This document shows positions 40,972 through 51,437 of a DNA stretch of 64,000 nt, in pieces. The notes beneath the pieces are model-generated. The model was not told the origin of the DNA. It saw only the letters and a list, made by a program, of their open reading frames with translations, and searched no databases. The position numbers were made by a program, and so were the translations under genes. The stretch comes from Prorocentrum cordatum. Its lineage: Eukaryota > Sar > Dinophyceae > Prorocentrales > Prorocentraceae. The stretch's first letter is position 1. Each line of letters starts with the position of its first letter. The stretch is taken from the NCBI GenBank assembly GCA_963575745.1, contig CAUYUJ010017775.1, forward strand, positions 22,501 through 86,500, given 5' to 3'.

Positions 40972-41062
40972 TCGGAGGATCGCGCCGCGTCGCCGGTGCA
41001 TCAGCGATGCGGCTCGATGTGGAGCCCAGTTTTCTTCTCGCCGGATGGTGACGATGCATCGT
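40972..41062 (+). repeat. Dispersed repeat shared with 45.5 kb, copy 1
   Basis: CGGAGGATCGCGCCGCGTCG, CCGGTGCATCAGCGATGCGG, CTCGATGTGGAGCCC and GACGATGCATCG match 45519-45632 in order. Confidence 0.8.
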
Positions 41063-42225
41063 TGCTGGCCTGGTCCTCTGACCCCATGTACTCGGACCCC
41101 ACTGGGATGCCTCCTGGCAACCCGAGGGGATAACAGACGCACGGGGCAGCGCCTACCACGCGGGCCCTGGACCAGGGGACTGCGCTTTCCCAAAGACGAG
41201 CCCGATGCGCTCCAGGGGGGGGGGGGGGGGAAATGGTGGCATTTCGATATCCCGTCCTACACGACGCCCACGCCCCAGACACCACCCAAAGGGCTCTGGG
41301 GCCATGACGTTTCGATCTGGCTCAAAAACGTATGCTTAAGGCGTGTCCATGTACAGGAGGAATATTCAAAAATAGTCAAGAAATAATTCGGGGAGGATTT
41401 GTTTAAAATACTTTGAGCATTTTTCAGTATTTTTTGATTTTATTATTTTCGTCCGAAATCCGCCTGTAGGGGGACACGCCCGATTTACACGTACGCATGA
41501 AGACGGACTCCTGAGAGTTCCCGTCGCGTTTTTTCACAACGTTGTACGTTCCCACGACGTCGGACCTCGAGGCAGGAGTAGGAAGTGTATAAGGTGGAGG
41601 AATCGAGCGCCCCATGTGTTCTTTCGCGATTTCGGCGCCCAGGTTTTTTCGGATCCCAGGATCAGTCGTGATACGGTCCATTGCGAAAAAGTCGGCCCCA
41701 GGGTGGGGCTGAGAGCTCCATGCCCACACTGTGAGCAGTGAGCCTAGCACTCTCGCCAGCGCTATTGTCAGGCATCTGGGATTGGTGGGCGGTTCATGGA
41801 TGCGCCCTCCTGGCCTGCGGGGCCACCCGTGTCCATGTCCAGCGCCCCTGGATGCACAGTGGTCCGTTTTCCCGCGCTTCTTTAACACTTGCCTGCCGCA
41901 GCACAGTAATCGCGTATATTTGCGATCCTTCGCAGGACAGCCTCTCGACGTGGCTGGACGCTTTAATGCCGCTCGTGTGCACGGCGCTCGAAGTTGCCAG
42001 GTAGCTTAGTCACTTCACGATTGAGCCACCGAGCTTGTCATCTTGCTGCTGTGTCCGCTCCCCCTCTTCCCCTCCAAGCTTGTGCAGGAGAAATGGATAT
42101 GCCCTCCAGGCCTCGCCATGATGGTCCACGCACAGGTACTCAATCCATGATCAGCTTGGCGGGGCCGAGCTGCACAGCACCTTTCCCCGACGGGGCGCAG
42201 GCAGAGGACTAGGAGGAGGAGGAGA
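41063..42225. other. No gene seen
   Basis: Unique sequence with a G run at 41215-41231 and an AT-rich patch at 41360-41450. CGCCTGTAGGGGGACACGCC at 41461 recurs (CGCCTGTAGGGGGACAGGCC) at 22269. Confidence 0.5.
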
Positions 42226-42672
42226 AGAATGATGCTGATGCTGATGCTGCTTATGATGCTAATGCTAATGCTGATGCTGATGCTGCTGATGATGGCGACG
42301 ATGATGATGATACTTAATTTTATTATCATGATGATGCTGATGCTGATGCTGATGACGATTTCGCAGATGCGGATGCTGCTGTTGCTGATGATGATGGCAA
42401 TGATGATGTTTATTAGGCAGACGATGATACTGATGCTAATGATGATTATGATGGTGACGATGATATTGATGATGCTGATGATCATTATGCACACGATAAT
42501 GGTGATGATGCTGATGAGGATGATGATGATGATGATGACGATACTGATCAAGATGATGATGCTGATACTGATGATGTTAATGCTGATGATGATGATGCTG
42601 GTGATGCTGCTGATGATGATTATGCAGACAGTGATGATGATACATATGATACTGATGATGATGACAATGATG

Positions 42673-42704
<32 letters not shown>

Positions 42705-42929
42705 GATGATGATGATGCTGACGATAACGATAATGCTCATGCTGCTGCTCATGATTGTGATGATGATGCTGATGATGATGCTGATGATGATGATGCCGAT
42801 GATGCTGATGATGCTGATTCTGCAGATGATGATGATACCGATGGTAATGCTAATGATGCTGATAATGCTGATTATGATGATGGTGATGATGATGCAGTTG
42901 GTGATGATGAATCTGATGATTATTATGAC

Positions 42930-42992
<63 letters not shown>

Positions 42993-43175
42993 ACTGGCGA
43001 TACTGATACTGATGCTGATGATGATGCTGATGATGATGCTACCGATGAGGATGATGATTATGATGATGATTTATGCAGGTGATGATGATACTAATGATGA
43101 TGATGATGCTGAAGATGATGATGATGATGACGATGCTGATGCTGATGCTGATGTTGATGATGTCAATCATGCTGG

Positions 43176-43213
<38 letters not shown>

Positions 43214-43253
43214 GTAACGATGATATTGATGATGCTGCTGTTGATGTTGATGT

Positions 43254-43303
<50 letters not shown>

Positions 43304-43665
43304 GTGCCGATGATGCTGATGATGCTGCTGCTGATGCTGATGATGCTACGCAGATGGTGATGACGGTACTGATTCTGACAATGCTGATTATGATGAGGAT
43401 AATGGTGATGATGACGAATATGATGCTGATAATGCTTGGGATGATGATACTGATGATGACGATGATAATGCTGATGCTGATGACGACGGTGATTATGCAT
43501 CTGCTGACGATGATGATGATGCTGTTAATGATACTGCTGATGATGACGATGATGCTGATGCTGATGACGATGATGGTCATGATGATGCTGACGATGCTGA
43601 TGATGACCATTGTGATGATGATTATGCTTGGGATGATGATGATTACGATGATGATGGTAATGAGG
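42226..43665 (+). repeat. 1.4-kb (GAT)n array
   Basis: GATGAT/GCTGAT/GACGAT trinucleotide repeat with mutations throughout; pure runs at 42940-42992 and 43255-43301. Degenerate ~180-base sub-periods are suggested by recurring TTATGCAGA-type interruptions near 42411, 42486, 42622 and 43073. A 502-codon Met/Leu/Ile frame on the plus strand reads ATG/CTG/ATA units and is a by-product. Confidence 0.95.
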
Positions 43666-43710
43666 GTCCAGCGCAGATCCAAGAAATCCAGGCGCGGCGC
43701 GCGAGAGCGG
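43664..43710. mobile_element. Foldback element family B, partial arm
   Basis: GGTCCAGCGCAGATCCAAGAAATCC matches the right arm of family B, with no left arm; the GAT array ends immediately upstream. A similar weak arm (GCGCCGATCCAGGAATCC) is near 57668. Confidence 0.5.
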
Positions 43711-43890
43711 GAACGTGGGCAGGTCTTGGAGTGGTGAGCCTACCTGCTTCTAGGAGACCAACTTCTAGAGCCGATGCCAAATATCGTTCTCACGTCCAAG
43801 CCAAAAGCGTCTGTGGACAAGTTGGGTAACGTGACGTCCACAGATGCTTTCGGGGGTCCAGGCGTCCCCAGTGTGTCGACGTGGAAAAAC

Positions 43891-44044
43891 GCCAGAAGCA
43901 TAAGCTTTCGGCGCTCCGCGCTGCCTTGTTGGATCCGCGCGGGGCCCCCCCCCGGGCGGCGCCGGAGGCGCAGATCCAGGGAGGGGGGCTCCAGCCCAGA
44001 TCCAAGAAATCCGTGCGGAGCGCCAGAAGTTTATGCCTCTGCCG
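43891..44044. mobile_element. Foldback element family B, copy 1 (MITE-like)
   Basis: Left arm GCCAGAAGCATAAG, then CGGCGCTCCGCGC and TTGGATCC. The right arm is its complement: GATCCAAGAAATCCGTGCGG, AGCGCCAGAAG and TTTATGCCTCTGCC. The middle is GC-rich and non-coding. The same arms occur at 48.0-48.2 kb. Confidence 0.75.
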
Positions 44045-44165
44045 CATGTTCTTCTCCTGAGTGGGGCCAGGGTCAGACCCAGACCTCCGACGATTGGGCC
44101 AGGGACTTTGGCTCAGCGTGTCGCGCCGCCGGTTCTGGGCCACCGCGCCTCGGCGCGACGCTCAG

Positions 44166-44323
44166 CCACGCGCAGAGGGGGGTGGGGGGAGGGGGGAGGG
44201 CTTCTTAGAAGCACCCCTGCTTCTAGAAGGCGCGGGCCTTATCTATACATGTGATGCCGCGCCTTCTAAGAAGCAGCCTGCTTCTAAGAAGTCCCCCCCC
44301 TCCCCCCACCCCCTTTTGCGCGC
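44166..44323. mobile_element. Foldback element family A, copy 2 (MITE-like)
   Basis: Same order as copy 1: CCACGCGCAGAGGGGGG, a G-rich arm, CTTCTTAGAAGC, CCCCTGCTTCTAGAAGG, a core GCGGGCCTTATCTATACATG, then the complementary arm ending in CCCCCTTTTGCGCGC. Both ends are intact. Confidence 0.85.
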
Positions 44324-44514
44324 CGCCAAGACACGCGGACCACTGCCCGGTCCCCGGGCGCCAACGTCCCGAGCTCTCCCGCGCCCCGCCGGGCGGCGCG
44401 ACACGCTGTCCGCTGGCACGGCACGGCGTGCCGCCACGGGCCGCCGCCGCGACGCGCGGAGCAGCAGCTCCTGGCCGTCTTCCCCCGAAGGTGCTTGCAC
44501 CTGGGCGTTCTTCC

Positions 44515-44660
44515 TTGTCTTGGCATCGCTCGGACGTGTGCAGTTTTCCTTCGGCGAGTACCCTCGAGGAGCATCCGTGATCATTGGGCAAAAAAGCCAC
44601 GCACGAAACCGAACAACAACACAGGGAATGGACGTCCGAGCGATGGCCAGTTGCCTTTCA
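44515..44660 (+). repeat. Dispersed repeat shared with 20.4 kb, copy 2
   Basis: Partner of 20430-20580. The best-conserved end is GGGAATGGACGTCCGAGC. It is followed by degenerate GTTGCCGC-rich repeats (44690-44880). Confidence 0.65.
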
Positions 44661-45229
44661 AAGGGACTGGGTGGGTGCGCCGAGGAGTCGCCGTGTGTTC
44701 CCGCCCGCGGCCGCCCCATTGCCGCCCGTCGCCGCCCCGGTGCCGCTTGCGTGGGTGCGTCGAGGGTTCGCCGCGCTGCCGCCGGTTGCCGCTGGGGTGG
44801 TTGCGTCGAGGATTTGCCACGTTGCACGTTGCCGCGCGTTGCCGCCCGTTGCCGCTGGTGTTGTAGCGTCGAGAGTGCGCCACGCTCGGGCACTCGTATA
44901 TCTCGGAGGTTGACAGACCTCCTACCATGACGCGTCGATTGGCCAATTGTTTCGTTTTCGATTCGCGAGAGGACGTCGCGGCCGTCATTTTTGCGGGTCC
45001 AGGTCCGTCGGTTTCGGTCCAGGGCCGTTTTTATTGAAGGGTGGCTTGCTACAGGGAGGTTTGTCCACCGCCGAATATTCCCGGGCGTAGGCAGCCTGCA
45101 CCTTCAGTGGAATGACTTACTGCTTGGGGCCCGCGCAGGTGAGCGAGCACGTTCCAGCCAGCGTCTTTGCCTCGACTTCGGCCTCCCGGGGCCTGTGGCC
45201 GGGCCCCGAGCAGGGCCACCGAGAACGGA
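44661..45229. other. Degenerate GTTGCCGC repeats, otherwise no gene seen
   Basis: At 44690-44880 GTTGCCGC, GTGCGTCGAGG and CCGCCCGTTGCCGC recur irregularly. The remainder is unique. Confidence 0.5.
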
Positions 45230-45310
45230 GCCTGGGGGCTCAAAGCGGGCCCATGGGGAGGGGCTCGGGAGCTTCCGGGGCCGCGGATGGAAACAATGAT
45301 GTCCGCGGAT
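45230..45310 (+). repeat. Dispersed G-rich block family E, diverged copy
   Basis: GGGGAGGGGCTCGGGAGCTT, CCGGGGCCGCGGATGGAAAC and AATGATGTCCGCGGATG parallel the blocks at 50226, 52565, 57428, 59208 and 60100. Confidence 0.5.
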
Positions 45311-45518
45311 GTCGATGTCTGGGGATGGGGCGCCCCAGTCGCCTTCGGCGCGTTCCGCTTTCGGCGGAGCGTCGGCGGGAGGCCGACGGAGGCCGGCGGA
45401 GGTGAAGCGGCGGCGGGTTGGGTCGGAGGCGGGCGGCAGGGCGGCGGAAGGCGGCGGAAGTCAGAGTGAGACGCCAACATTTCGGGGTGCAGGAGGGCCT
45501 GCGGAATCGCCAAGAGGG

Positions 45519-45632
45519 GATCGGAGGATCGCGCTGCGGCGCCGGTGCATTCGGCGATGCGGCTCGATGTGGGGCCCGTTTCTCCGCGCTGGCAGCGCCG
45601 ATGTATCGCCAGTGCGTCGCCGATGGATGGGC
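45519..45632 (+). repeat. Dispersed repeat shared with 41.0 kb, copy 2
   Basis: CGGAGGATCGCGCTGCGGCG, CCGGTGCATTCGGCGATGCG, GCTCGATGTGGGGCCC and CCGATGTATCG; same orientation as copy 1. Confidence 0.8.
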
Positions 45633-46747
45633 GATGCGGCGCGAGCTTCCGACCCCATCTGCCGGGCCCCACTTGGGAGGCCTCCAGTAGGGGCGTTCGG
45701 TAGCAAATTCCAGGAGCTCTGTGTGTCCTCGTAATTCCGCCTTCAGGGTGCACCAGCGTGCGCCAGCGTCTGGTTAATCTATGAGAAAGCGCCAGTTTAG
45801 CGCTGATCTAGCGTCGATTCGCGTCGATTTAGCATCGACTGGCGTCGATCAGCGTCGATCCGCAAGTTTCATCACGATGGCATGGCAGGCTCCCGCGAGT
45901 TGCCTGCCAGTGGGGGCCAGAGGAGGACGTCGAGAGGAAGCGGCGGTGCGAGAGCGGAGCGCCGAGGGGGAGGCCCTGCCGTGCCGATGGCGCCCTGGGC
46001 CGCGGCGCCCGTGCCCGTGCCGCTGTCGCCGTACCCCGCGCCGCCGCCGAGCGCGGTCCGCGAGGCCCCCGCGCTGGATGTATCTGGGGCGGGGGGTGGA
46101 GGCGGAGGCGCCGCCCCGCGGTGGCAGGAGCACGAGCGTGCCGGCAGGCTGGAGTCGGCTCGGGGTCTGAGGTGGCCCAGCACCTGGTTCCGGCCAGCAT
46201 GAGGGGGGGGGGGCAGGTCCGAGGCGCTGGTTTCGAGACTGTCTTTTGCCTCTTGCGGCCTTCGGGGGCCTGGACCATCAAAAGCGGGGCCGGGGCTGCA
46301 ACAGATGGACCCGGGAGGGGTCCGGGGAATCATTTTGAGCGTATTTGGCTTCATCTCCCCCCCCCTGACCGATGTTTTTGGGATCCCAACCAGCTCAGGC
46401 CCTCTGGCCACCTCCAACCTGCGGCTGCGAGCGAGGGGGGGAAGTGAGAAGGAGAAGGCCTCACTTCCCCAGGGGGGATAGGCTCAGCGGGAGATAGGGG
46501 GGGGGGAAGGCTCAGGGGATGCATTGGCATTGACCCCCAATCGCCCACTGATTGCCGATATGGGGCTTGACAACCCACCCATCCCATGGGGCCTATCGCC
46601 GATTGGGGGCCAACCACTGATCTACCTGCAACGTATTGCCGATTCACGCTCGATGTCCCCCTCATGAGCTGGTTCCCTCCACGACTTCTGCAGATTGCGA
46701 AGGCCTTGCCGCCAGTGCCGCCGATTCTGTTTGCTAGGACGGGGAGG
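45633..46747. other. No gene seen; GCGTCGAT cluster
   Basis: At 45808-45862 the phrase GCGTCGATT or GCGTCGATC occurs five times in ~55 bases, a small decayed minisatellite. The remainder is GC-rich with open frames on both strands and no domain. Confidence 0.45.
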
Positions 46748-46888
46748 AGGATGATGAGGAGAAGGATGATGATGCTGCTGCTGATGATGATGCTGATGCT
46801 GATGATGATGGTGGTGGTGGTGATGGGAGGTGATGGTAATGGTGGTGATGATGATGATGATTGATGAATGATGATGATCGCATGAGAT

Positions 46889-46922
<34 letters not shown>

Positions 46923-46930
46923 GGTGTTAT
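46748..46930 (+). repeat. GAT/GGT microsatellite
   Basis: Interrupted GATGAT and GGTGGT runs. Confidence 0.9.
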
Positions 46931-46973
46931 GGATTGTGGTATGATGGTGACCATTGGGATGATGGCGGGGGAG

Positions 46974-47446
46974 AAGGAGGAGGGGAGGGGAGTAGGGGCG
47001 AGTGTGAGGAAGGGAAGCGGAGGAGGAGGAGGGAGGAGGAGGAGGGATGCTGGAGGAGGAGGAGGAGGAGGAGGAGGAGGAGGAGGAGGAGGAGGAGGAG
47101 GAGGAGGAGGAAGGAGGAGGAGGAGGAGGAGGAGGAGGGAGAGGAGGAAGGAGGAGGAGGAGGAGGAGGAGGAGAGGAGGAGGAGGAGAGGAGAGGAGGA
47201 GGAGGAGGAGGAGAGTAGGAGGAGGAGGAGGAGGGGAGAGGAGGAGGAGGAGGAGGAGGAGGAGGAGGAGGAGGAGGAGGCATGTGAGGAGGAGGAGCGG
47301 AGGGGGAGGCGGAGAAGGAGGAGTAGGAGGAGGAGGAGGAGGAGGAGGAGGAGGAGGAGGGAGGAGGAGGAGGAGGAGGAGGGAGGAGGAGGAGGAGGAG
47401 GAGAGAAAGGAGGAGGATGAGGAGGAGGGGAGGAAGAGGAGGAGAA
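46974..47446 (+). repeat. (GGA)n array, ~470 bp
   Basis: GGA/GGAGGAGGGA trinucleotide repeat with occasional single-base interruptions. It produces very long Arg, Glu or Gly runs on plus and Ser, Pro or Leu runs on minus in all frames. Confidence 0.95.
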
Positions 47447-48042
47447 GGATCGCGGCGTGGGGTCAGCGGCAGTGCTTTGGCAGAATTCGCCGCTTTTCTT
47501 TTTTTTTTTCTTTTTTTCGCTTCGGCGCGAAGCCCCGCCCAGAGGGTGTCTCCCGGGGCAGGCGCGGGTGCTTTGACGTGAAGAGTCGGGTGGCCTCAAA
47601 TGGTGTGGTGACGACTCCGCACGGTGAGTCAGTGGGGATTTTCGAACGTGTTCGGACGTTCTCGTCGGTTCCGGGGCGTTTTCCTGTTTCGGGATGCGTT
47701 CCAGCAGCTGCGCCTCGCCGAGGGCGTCCTGGGGGTGCCAGGATCGTCCCGAAGGGCCGCCGGAGACCCGAGTTATGGCCTGGGAACCCAACATTCGGAG
47801 GAAGCCCGGAGTTGTGAGGCAGTGGGGGTTCGGGGTGACCGCGCGGTTCTGGGAGTTGTGTCGTTCTCCGAGTAGGTCTCGGGCGGCAGAGGCCTCAAGG
47901 GTCCCGAAACCGTGCGTCGACGGGCGGTGCGGTGAGGTCTCTGGGGGTTTCGAGGTCACCGCGCGGTCCGCTATCGCACCGCTCGTAGGACCCCTGAGGA
48001 GAGGCTTCACGGCCAGAGTCGTGGGGCCAAGAGGGATCAAAA
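47447..48042. other. No gene seen
   Basis: Begins with a T/C tract at 47498-47518, then unique sequence. A plus-strand frame continues from the GGA array through here but shows no domain. Confidence 0.4.
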
Positions 48043-48219
48043 AAGCATCAATTTAGGCTTTCCAATGACCGCGCAGATTTCCTGGGCCTGCGCCGGGCCC
48101 CCTCCCTAGCGGTGCCTCCCGCGCCGCCCTTGGCGCCCTCCACGCGCCAGTGAGGGAGTGAGGGGGGTCGGCGCCGATCCAAGAAATCTGCGCGGACCCC
48201 TGATCGTTTATGCTTCTGC
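48043..48219. mobile_element. Foldback element family B, copy 2 (MITE-like)
   Basis: Left arm AAGCATCAATTTAGG, CCGCGCAGATTTCCTGG. Right arm CCGATCCAAGAAATCTGCGC, GGACCCCTGATCG, TTTATGCTTCTGC. The arms pair over ~50 bases with mismatches around a GC-rich loop. A lone right-arm fragment of the family (GCGCAGATCCAAGAAATCC) is at 43672-43690. Confidence 0.75.
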
Positions 48220-48588
48220 AGCTTCTTCCTCTTCTGGGGAATCAGTCGCGTCACTGAGGGCCTCCCAGCTGTTGTGGCACTCTCCTGGCAGAGGTGGGAG
48301 CAGGTTTTAGCAAAGGCAGCAAGGGCTCGTCAGGCGAGCTCGGCGATCTGCGGAGGCTGCAGCAGCGGAAACGTGAACACTCACACGCCTGCCAGTTGCC
48401 AGGACTTGCACAAACATGCGCCTTTGTCGACCTCCTGCAAGGGGGTGGCGGTGCCGATGAACATGTTATCTCTGCCTGCATCTTATCTTAGTGGTCTGCC
48501 CCTGCTTCGGAAAGACCTTCAAGACCATCTGGGGCAGTCTGTGTCGTAGGGCTGCATCTGGAGGGTGAGCAGGCAGAACACGCGTTTT

Positions 48589-48688
48589 NNNNNNNNNNNN
48601 NNNNNNNNNNNNNNNNNNNNNNNNNNNNNNNNNNNNNNNNNNNNNNNNNNNNNNNNNNNNNNNNNNNNNNNNNNNNNNNNNNNNNNNN
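48589..48688. other. Assembly gap (100 N)
   Basis: Exactly 100 N, the usual placeholder for a gap of unknown size. The right edge opens into a GT microsatellite, a likely reason for the break. Confidence 0.98.
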
Positions 48689-48734
<46 letters not shown>

Positions 48735-48748
48735 GCGTGTGCGTGTGC

Positions 48749-48781
<33 letters not shown>
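48689..48781 (+). repeat. (GT)n microsatellite at the gap edge
   Basis: GT run with a GTGCGT stretch near 48728-48750. Confidence 0.95.
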
Positions 48782-48783
<2 letters not shown>

Positions 48784-48976
48784 GGTGCTAGCAGGTGTGT
48801 ATGCCCTACATGTGCCACATGGCCAGCGCAGTCACTCTGCCTAGCCGCCGACGCAACAAAAAGAGTGTGCGTGTGCGTCTTCGCCTCCCTCTCCTGCACA
48901 CGAGACGCATTGCCTATCGGTTGCCCCGATTGGCACCGCGCTGGTGCGGATTGCCTCCGCCTCGCCGCCGACGAGG

Positions 48977-49008
48977 TGCGCGTGCGCGCGCGTGCGTGCG
49001 GGCGTGCC

Positions 49009-49044
<36 letters not shown>

Positions 49045-49046
49045 TT

Positions 49047-49124
<78 letters not shown>

Positions 49125-49151
49125 GGTGTGCGTGTCTGTGTGTGTGTTTGT
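48977..49151 (+). repeat. (GCGT)n(GT)n microsatellite
   Basis: GCGT repeats at 48977-49044, then GT to about 49122 and a decayed tail. Confidence 0.95.
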
Positions 49152-50099
49152 GTCGCAGCCAGCGTCACTGCCGCTGGCCGAACGTTGACGGGAGCGGCTG
49201 CGGCCAACGTCGCCAAATCTTCGCGTGCGGATCCCCATGTGATGGACCCTCTCTTCTATGTAAGTTCCTGTGCGGCGACGGCCATGACTCGGATTACAAG
49301 CCCATGCGTGTGGAACGATATGTGTGTGAACCCTATGGCGGTGACTGCGAGAACTAGGCTTGCCAGGTCAGTTCCTGACTTACGGCGCCTGGTCAGTCTT
49401 TTGCAGAAGTAAACCTCCTAAGGCTTAGTGAAGTGTAGTGTAGCAATGGGTATGTGTGGCGTGCTCGATAGCATCCAGTCCCTCCTCTCGCTGGCGGCTT
49501 TCCTGTAATTCTTTCTGCTGCCATGCTGGACTGGTAATGGCTGTCTTCAGGTGTTCGAGCCCCCGCTAGTTTCTCGTAAACCAAGGTTGCTTGTGCGATC
49601 ATAACTAGTTGAACTTGATGTGTGCGCGCTCTGAGGCTTTACCGAAGCCGCACCGAGAGGGTGACGGCGCTGCGCACCCGTCCCCGTAGTCGGGGCAGCT
49701 CTTGCTGCAGGGGCGACAGTTCGGTTCAGTTCATACCCCGCCGCATGCCAGCCCTGGCGCCATCCCCAGACCTCCGACTTTGTGTTCGCTGCGCAACGTG
49801 CACACCCAGAGGTTTCGACCGCCGTCCCAGCACCACCATTTCATCCCGAGTCGTTGCCTGACGGTGCCAGGGGCTGGTGAGGGCCTCCAGACTTCGAAGC
49901 ATGCCAGAGGCTATCTTGTTTTTTGTTGTTGCTGTTCTTGCTCGGCGTGCTTTTATTTGCAACGCCGCGAGGAGGTCTGGGCCCTGTCCCCCGCCGCAGG
50001 CCAGGTCAACCCAGGGCCGTCCCCACTCCCCACCGCCACTCCCCTGGGCCTGGCTTTCCGCCCCTTGAGGTCCGCGCCGCGGGGCAAACAAAAATGCAA
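49152..50099. other. No gene seen
   Basis: Unique sequence between the GT microsatellites and family E; no domain or RNA gene. Confidence 0.45.
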
Positions 50100-50310
50100 C
50101 CGCGTACCCAGACCCCCTCGCGTTGTGAAAAAATCACGACGGGAGGTTTTTCATTCTTTTCGGCCTTTGGGGGCCCCTACCGGGCCTCGGGACCGTCAAA
50201 TGACGACTCAGGATAAAAAACCGGTCCCGGGGAAGGGGTCCAAACCTTTGGGGGTCGGCGTTGTGGCAAAAATCACGACGTCGGGGTCTGGGGAGGTGGA
50301 TAGCATCCAG
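50100..50310 (+). repeat. Dispersed block family E, longest copy
   Basis: Two sub-blocks. The first (CAGACCCCCTCGCGTTGTGA, AAAAATCACGACGGGAGGTT) recurs at 58823-58862. The second (CGGTCCCGGGGAAGGGGTCC, TTTGGGGGTCGGCGTTGTGG, CAAAAATCACGACGTCGGGG) recurs at 59205-59275 and, more diverged, at 57428-57510. No shared reading frame is conserved. Confidence 0.75.
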
Positions 50311-50532
50311 CCCAACCTCCCTGAGATCCTGGCGACCCAATTCTTTCGAGCTGGGCGTTTTCGCTCAACTTCGGGCCCAGGGACCCTCGCAGGTCGATCT
50401 GGCTCGAAAAATGTAGCAGAAAGACGGGGTCCAGGGGTCCAGTCGTTTTTTTATTGCGATGTGGCAGAATTTTTCCAACGTCGGATCTCAGGGAACCTCG
50501 CTCCTGAGTTGGTTACAGATGCCCTATCTTCG

Positions 50533-50658
50533 GCCACGCGCAGAAGGGGTTAGGCGGCGGGGGGAAGGCTTCTTAGAGGCACCCCTGCTTTTCAGACGGC
50601 GCGGGCCTTCTCTATAGACGTAAGGCCGGCGCCTTCTAAGAAGCAGCCTCCTTCTCGC
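50533..50658. mobile_element. Foldback element family A, copy 3, right end truncated
   Basis: The left end CCACGCGCAGAAGGGG, the CTTCTTAGAGGC arm and the core GCGGGCCTTCTCTATAGACG are present. After GCCTTCTAAGAAGCAGCC the C-rich right terminal repeat is missing and unrelated sequence follows. The G-rich left arm is more diverged than in copies 2 and 4. Confidence 0.75.
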
Positions 50659-50821
50659 CTCAGCATCCACTGCTGCGCCCCCCATCTCCGCAGCAACCGT
50701 CGCGGTCAGCCCAGTGCCGCGGCGCCAGCCGCCAGACCGCCCTGTGCCGCGGCGCCTCGCCACGTCGGCTGGACCGCGCTCCCGGGGGAGGCGGCTTGGT
50801 CGGGCGGGGCCAGGCCGAGGA

Positions 50822-50905
50822 CGCATCCGCTCCAGAGCGTTCCAGAACGCTGTCGGAGGGCTCCGTAACGCTCTGAGAGGGCCGCGGCGCCCGAGGCATC
50901 CTTCA
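50822..50905. repeat. AGAGCGTTCC dyad repeat, copy 3
   Basis: GCTCCAGAGCGTTCCAGAAC, GCTGTCGGAGGGCTCCG and TAACGCTCTGAGAG, then GCGGCGCCCGAGGCATCCT. This matches copy 1 on its left side and copy 2 on its right. Confidence 0.7.
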
Positions 50906-51276
50906 GAGCCGCCGGGTCTCAGAGAATCTCGATTTATCCTCGCCCGATTTTGTCCTTATCCTGGCTCGGTCTTCTCTGGCGAGGGGCGACCAGTCTTCTC
51001 TCACGCGCCGAGAAGCCCCAAGGGGTCCGCGACCTTGTTCACGACAGCGAGGGGCGGGGGTCTCGGATCCTCTGGACGCCGCGCGCCGCGCGCCCTTTTG
51101 AGCGACGCCAGAAGACGGTGTCGTCGGCGCCGACGCTCGCGCGCAAGCTGCCCGCGCAAGCCCGCGCGTCAGCGCCCGCGTCTCCGATGTGGCGTGCCGC
51201 GCCGGCGGCCCGCGTACGCCGCCGCGTGAGGTCGCTACGCCACATCTCGCGTGAGACTTGTCTTTGATCGTCACAG

Positions 51277-51437
51277 CCACGCGCAGAGGGGGGCGGGGGG
51301 AGGGGGGAGGGCTTCCTAGAATCACCCCGGCTTCTTAGAAGGCGCGGGCCTTATCTTCAGATGTAAGGCTGGTGCCTTCTAAGAAGCAGCCTCCTTCTAA
51401 GAAACCCTCCCCCCTCCCTCCACCCCCTTGTGCGCAC
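51277..51437. mobile_element. Foldback element family A, copy 4, with flanking direct repeats
   Basis: A complete copy of the family with intact G-rich and C-rich terminal arms. A ~32-base direct repeat containing CACATCTCGCGTGAGACTTG flanks it: 51238-51269 on the left, eight bases short of the element, and 51438-51469 on the right, directly adjoining. The copies differ at about one position. This is far longer than a usual MITE target duplication. Confidence 0.85.

Noticed and set aside
42229-43737. 502-codon Met/Leu/Ile frame
   Set aside because: Reads GAT-array units as ATG, CTG and ATA; no biological composition.
46622-48040. 472-codon Ser/Pro/Leu minus-strand frame
   Set aside because: Lies over the GGA and GAT arrays, where all frames are open.
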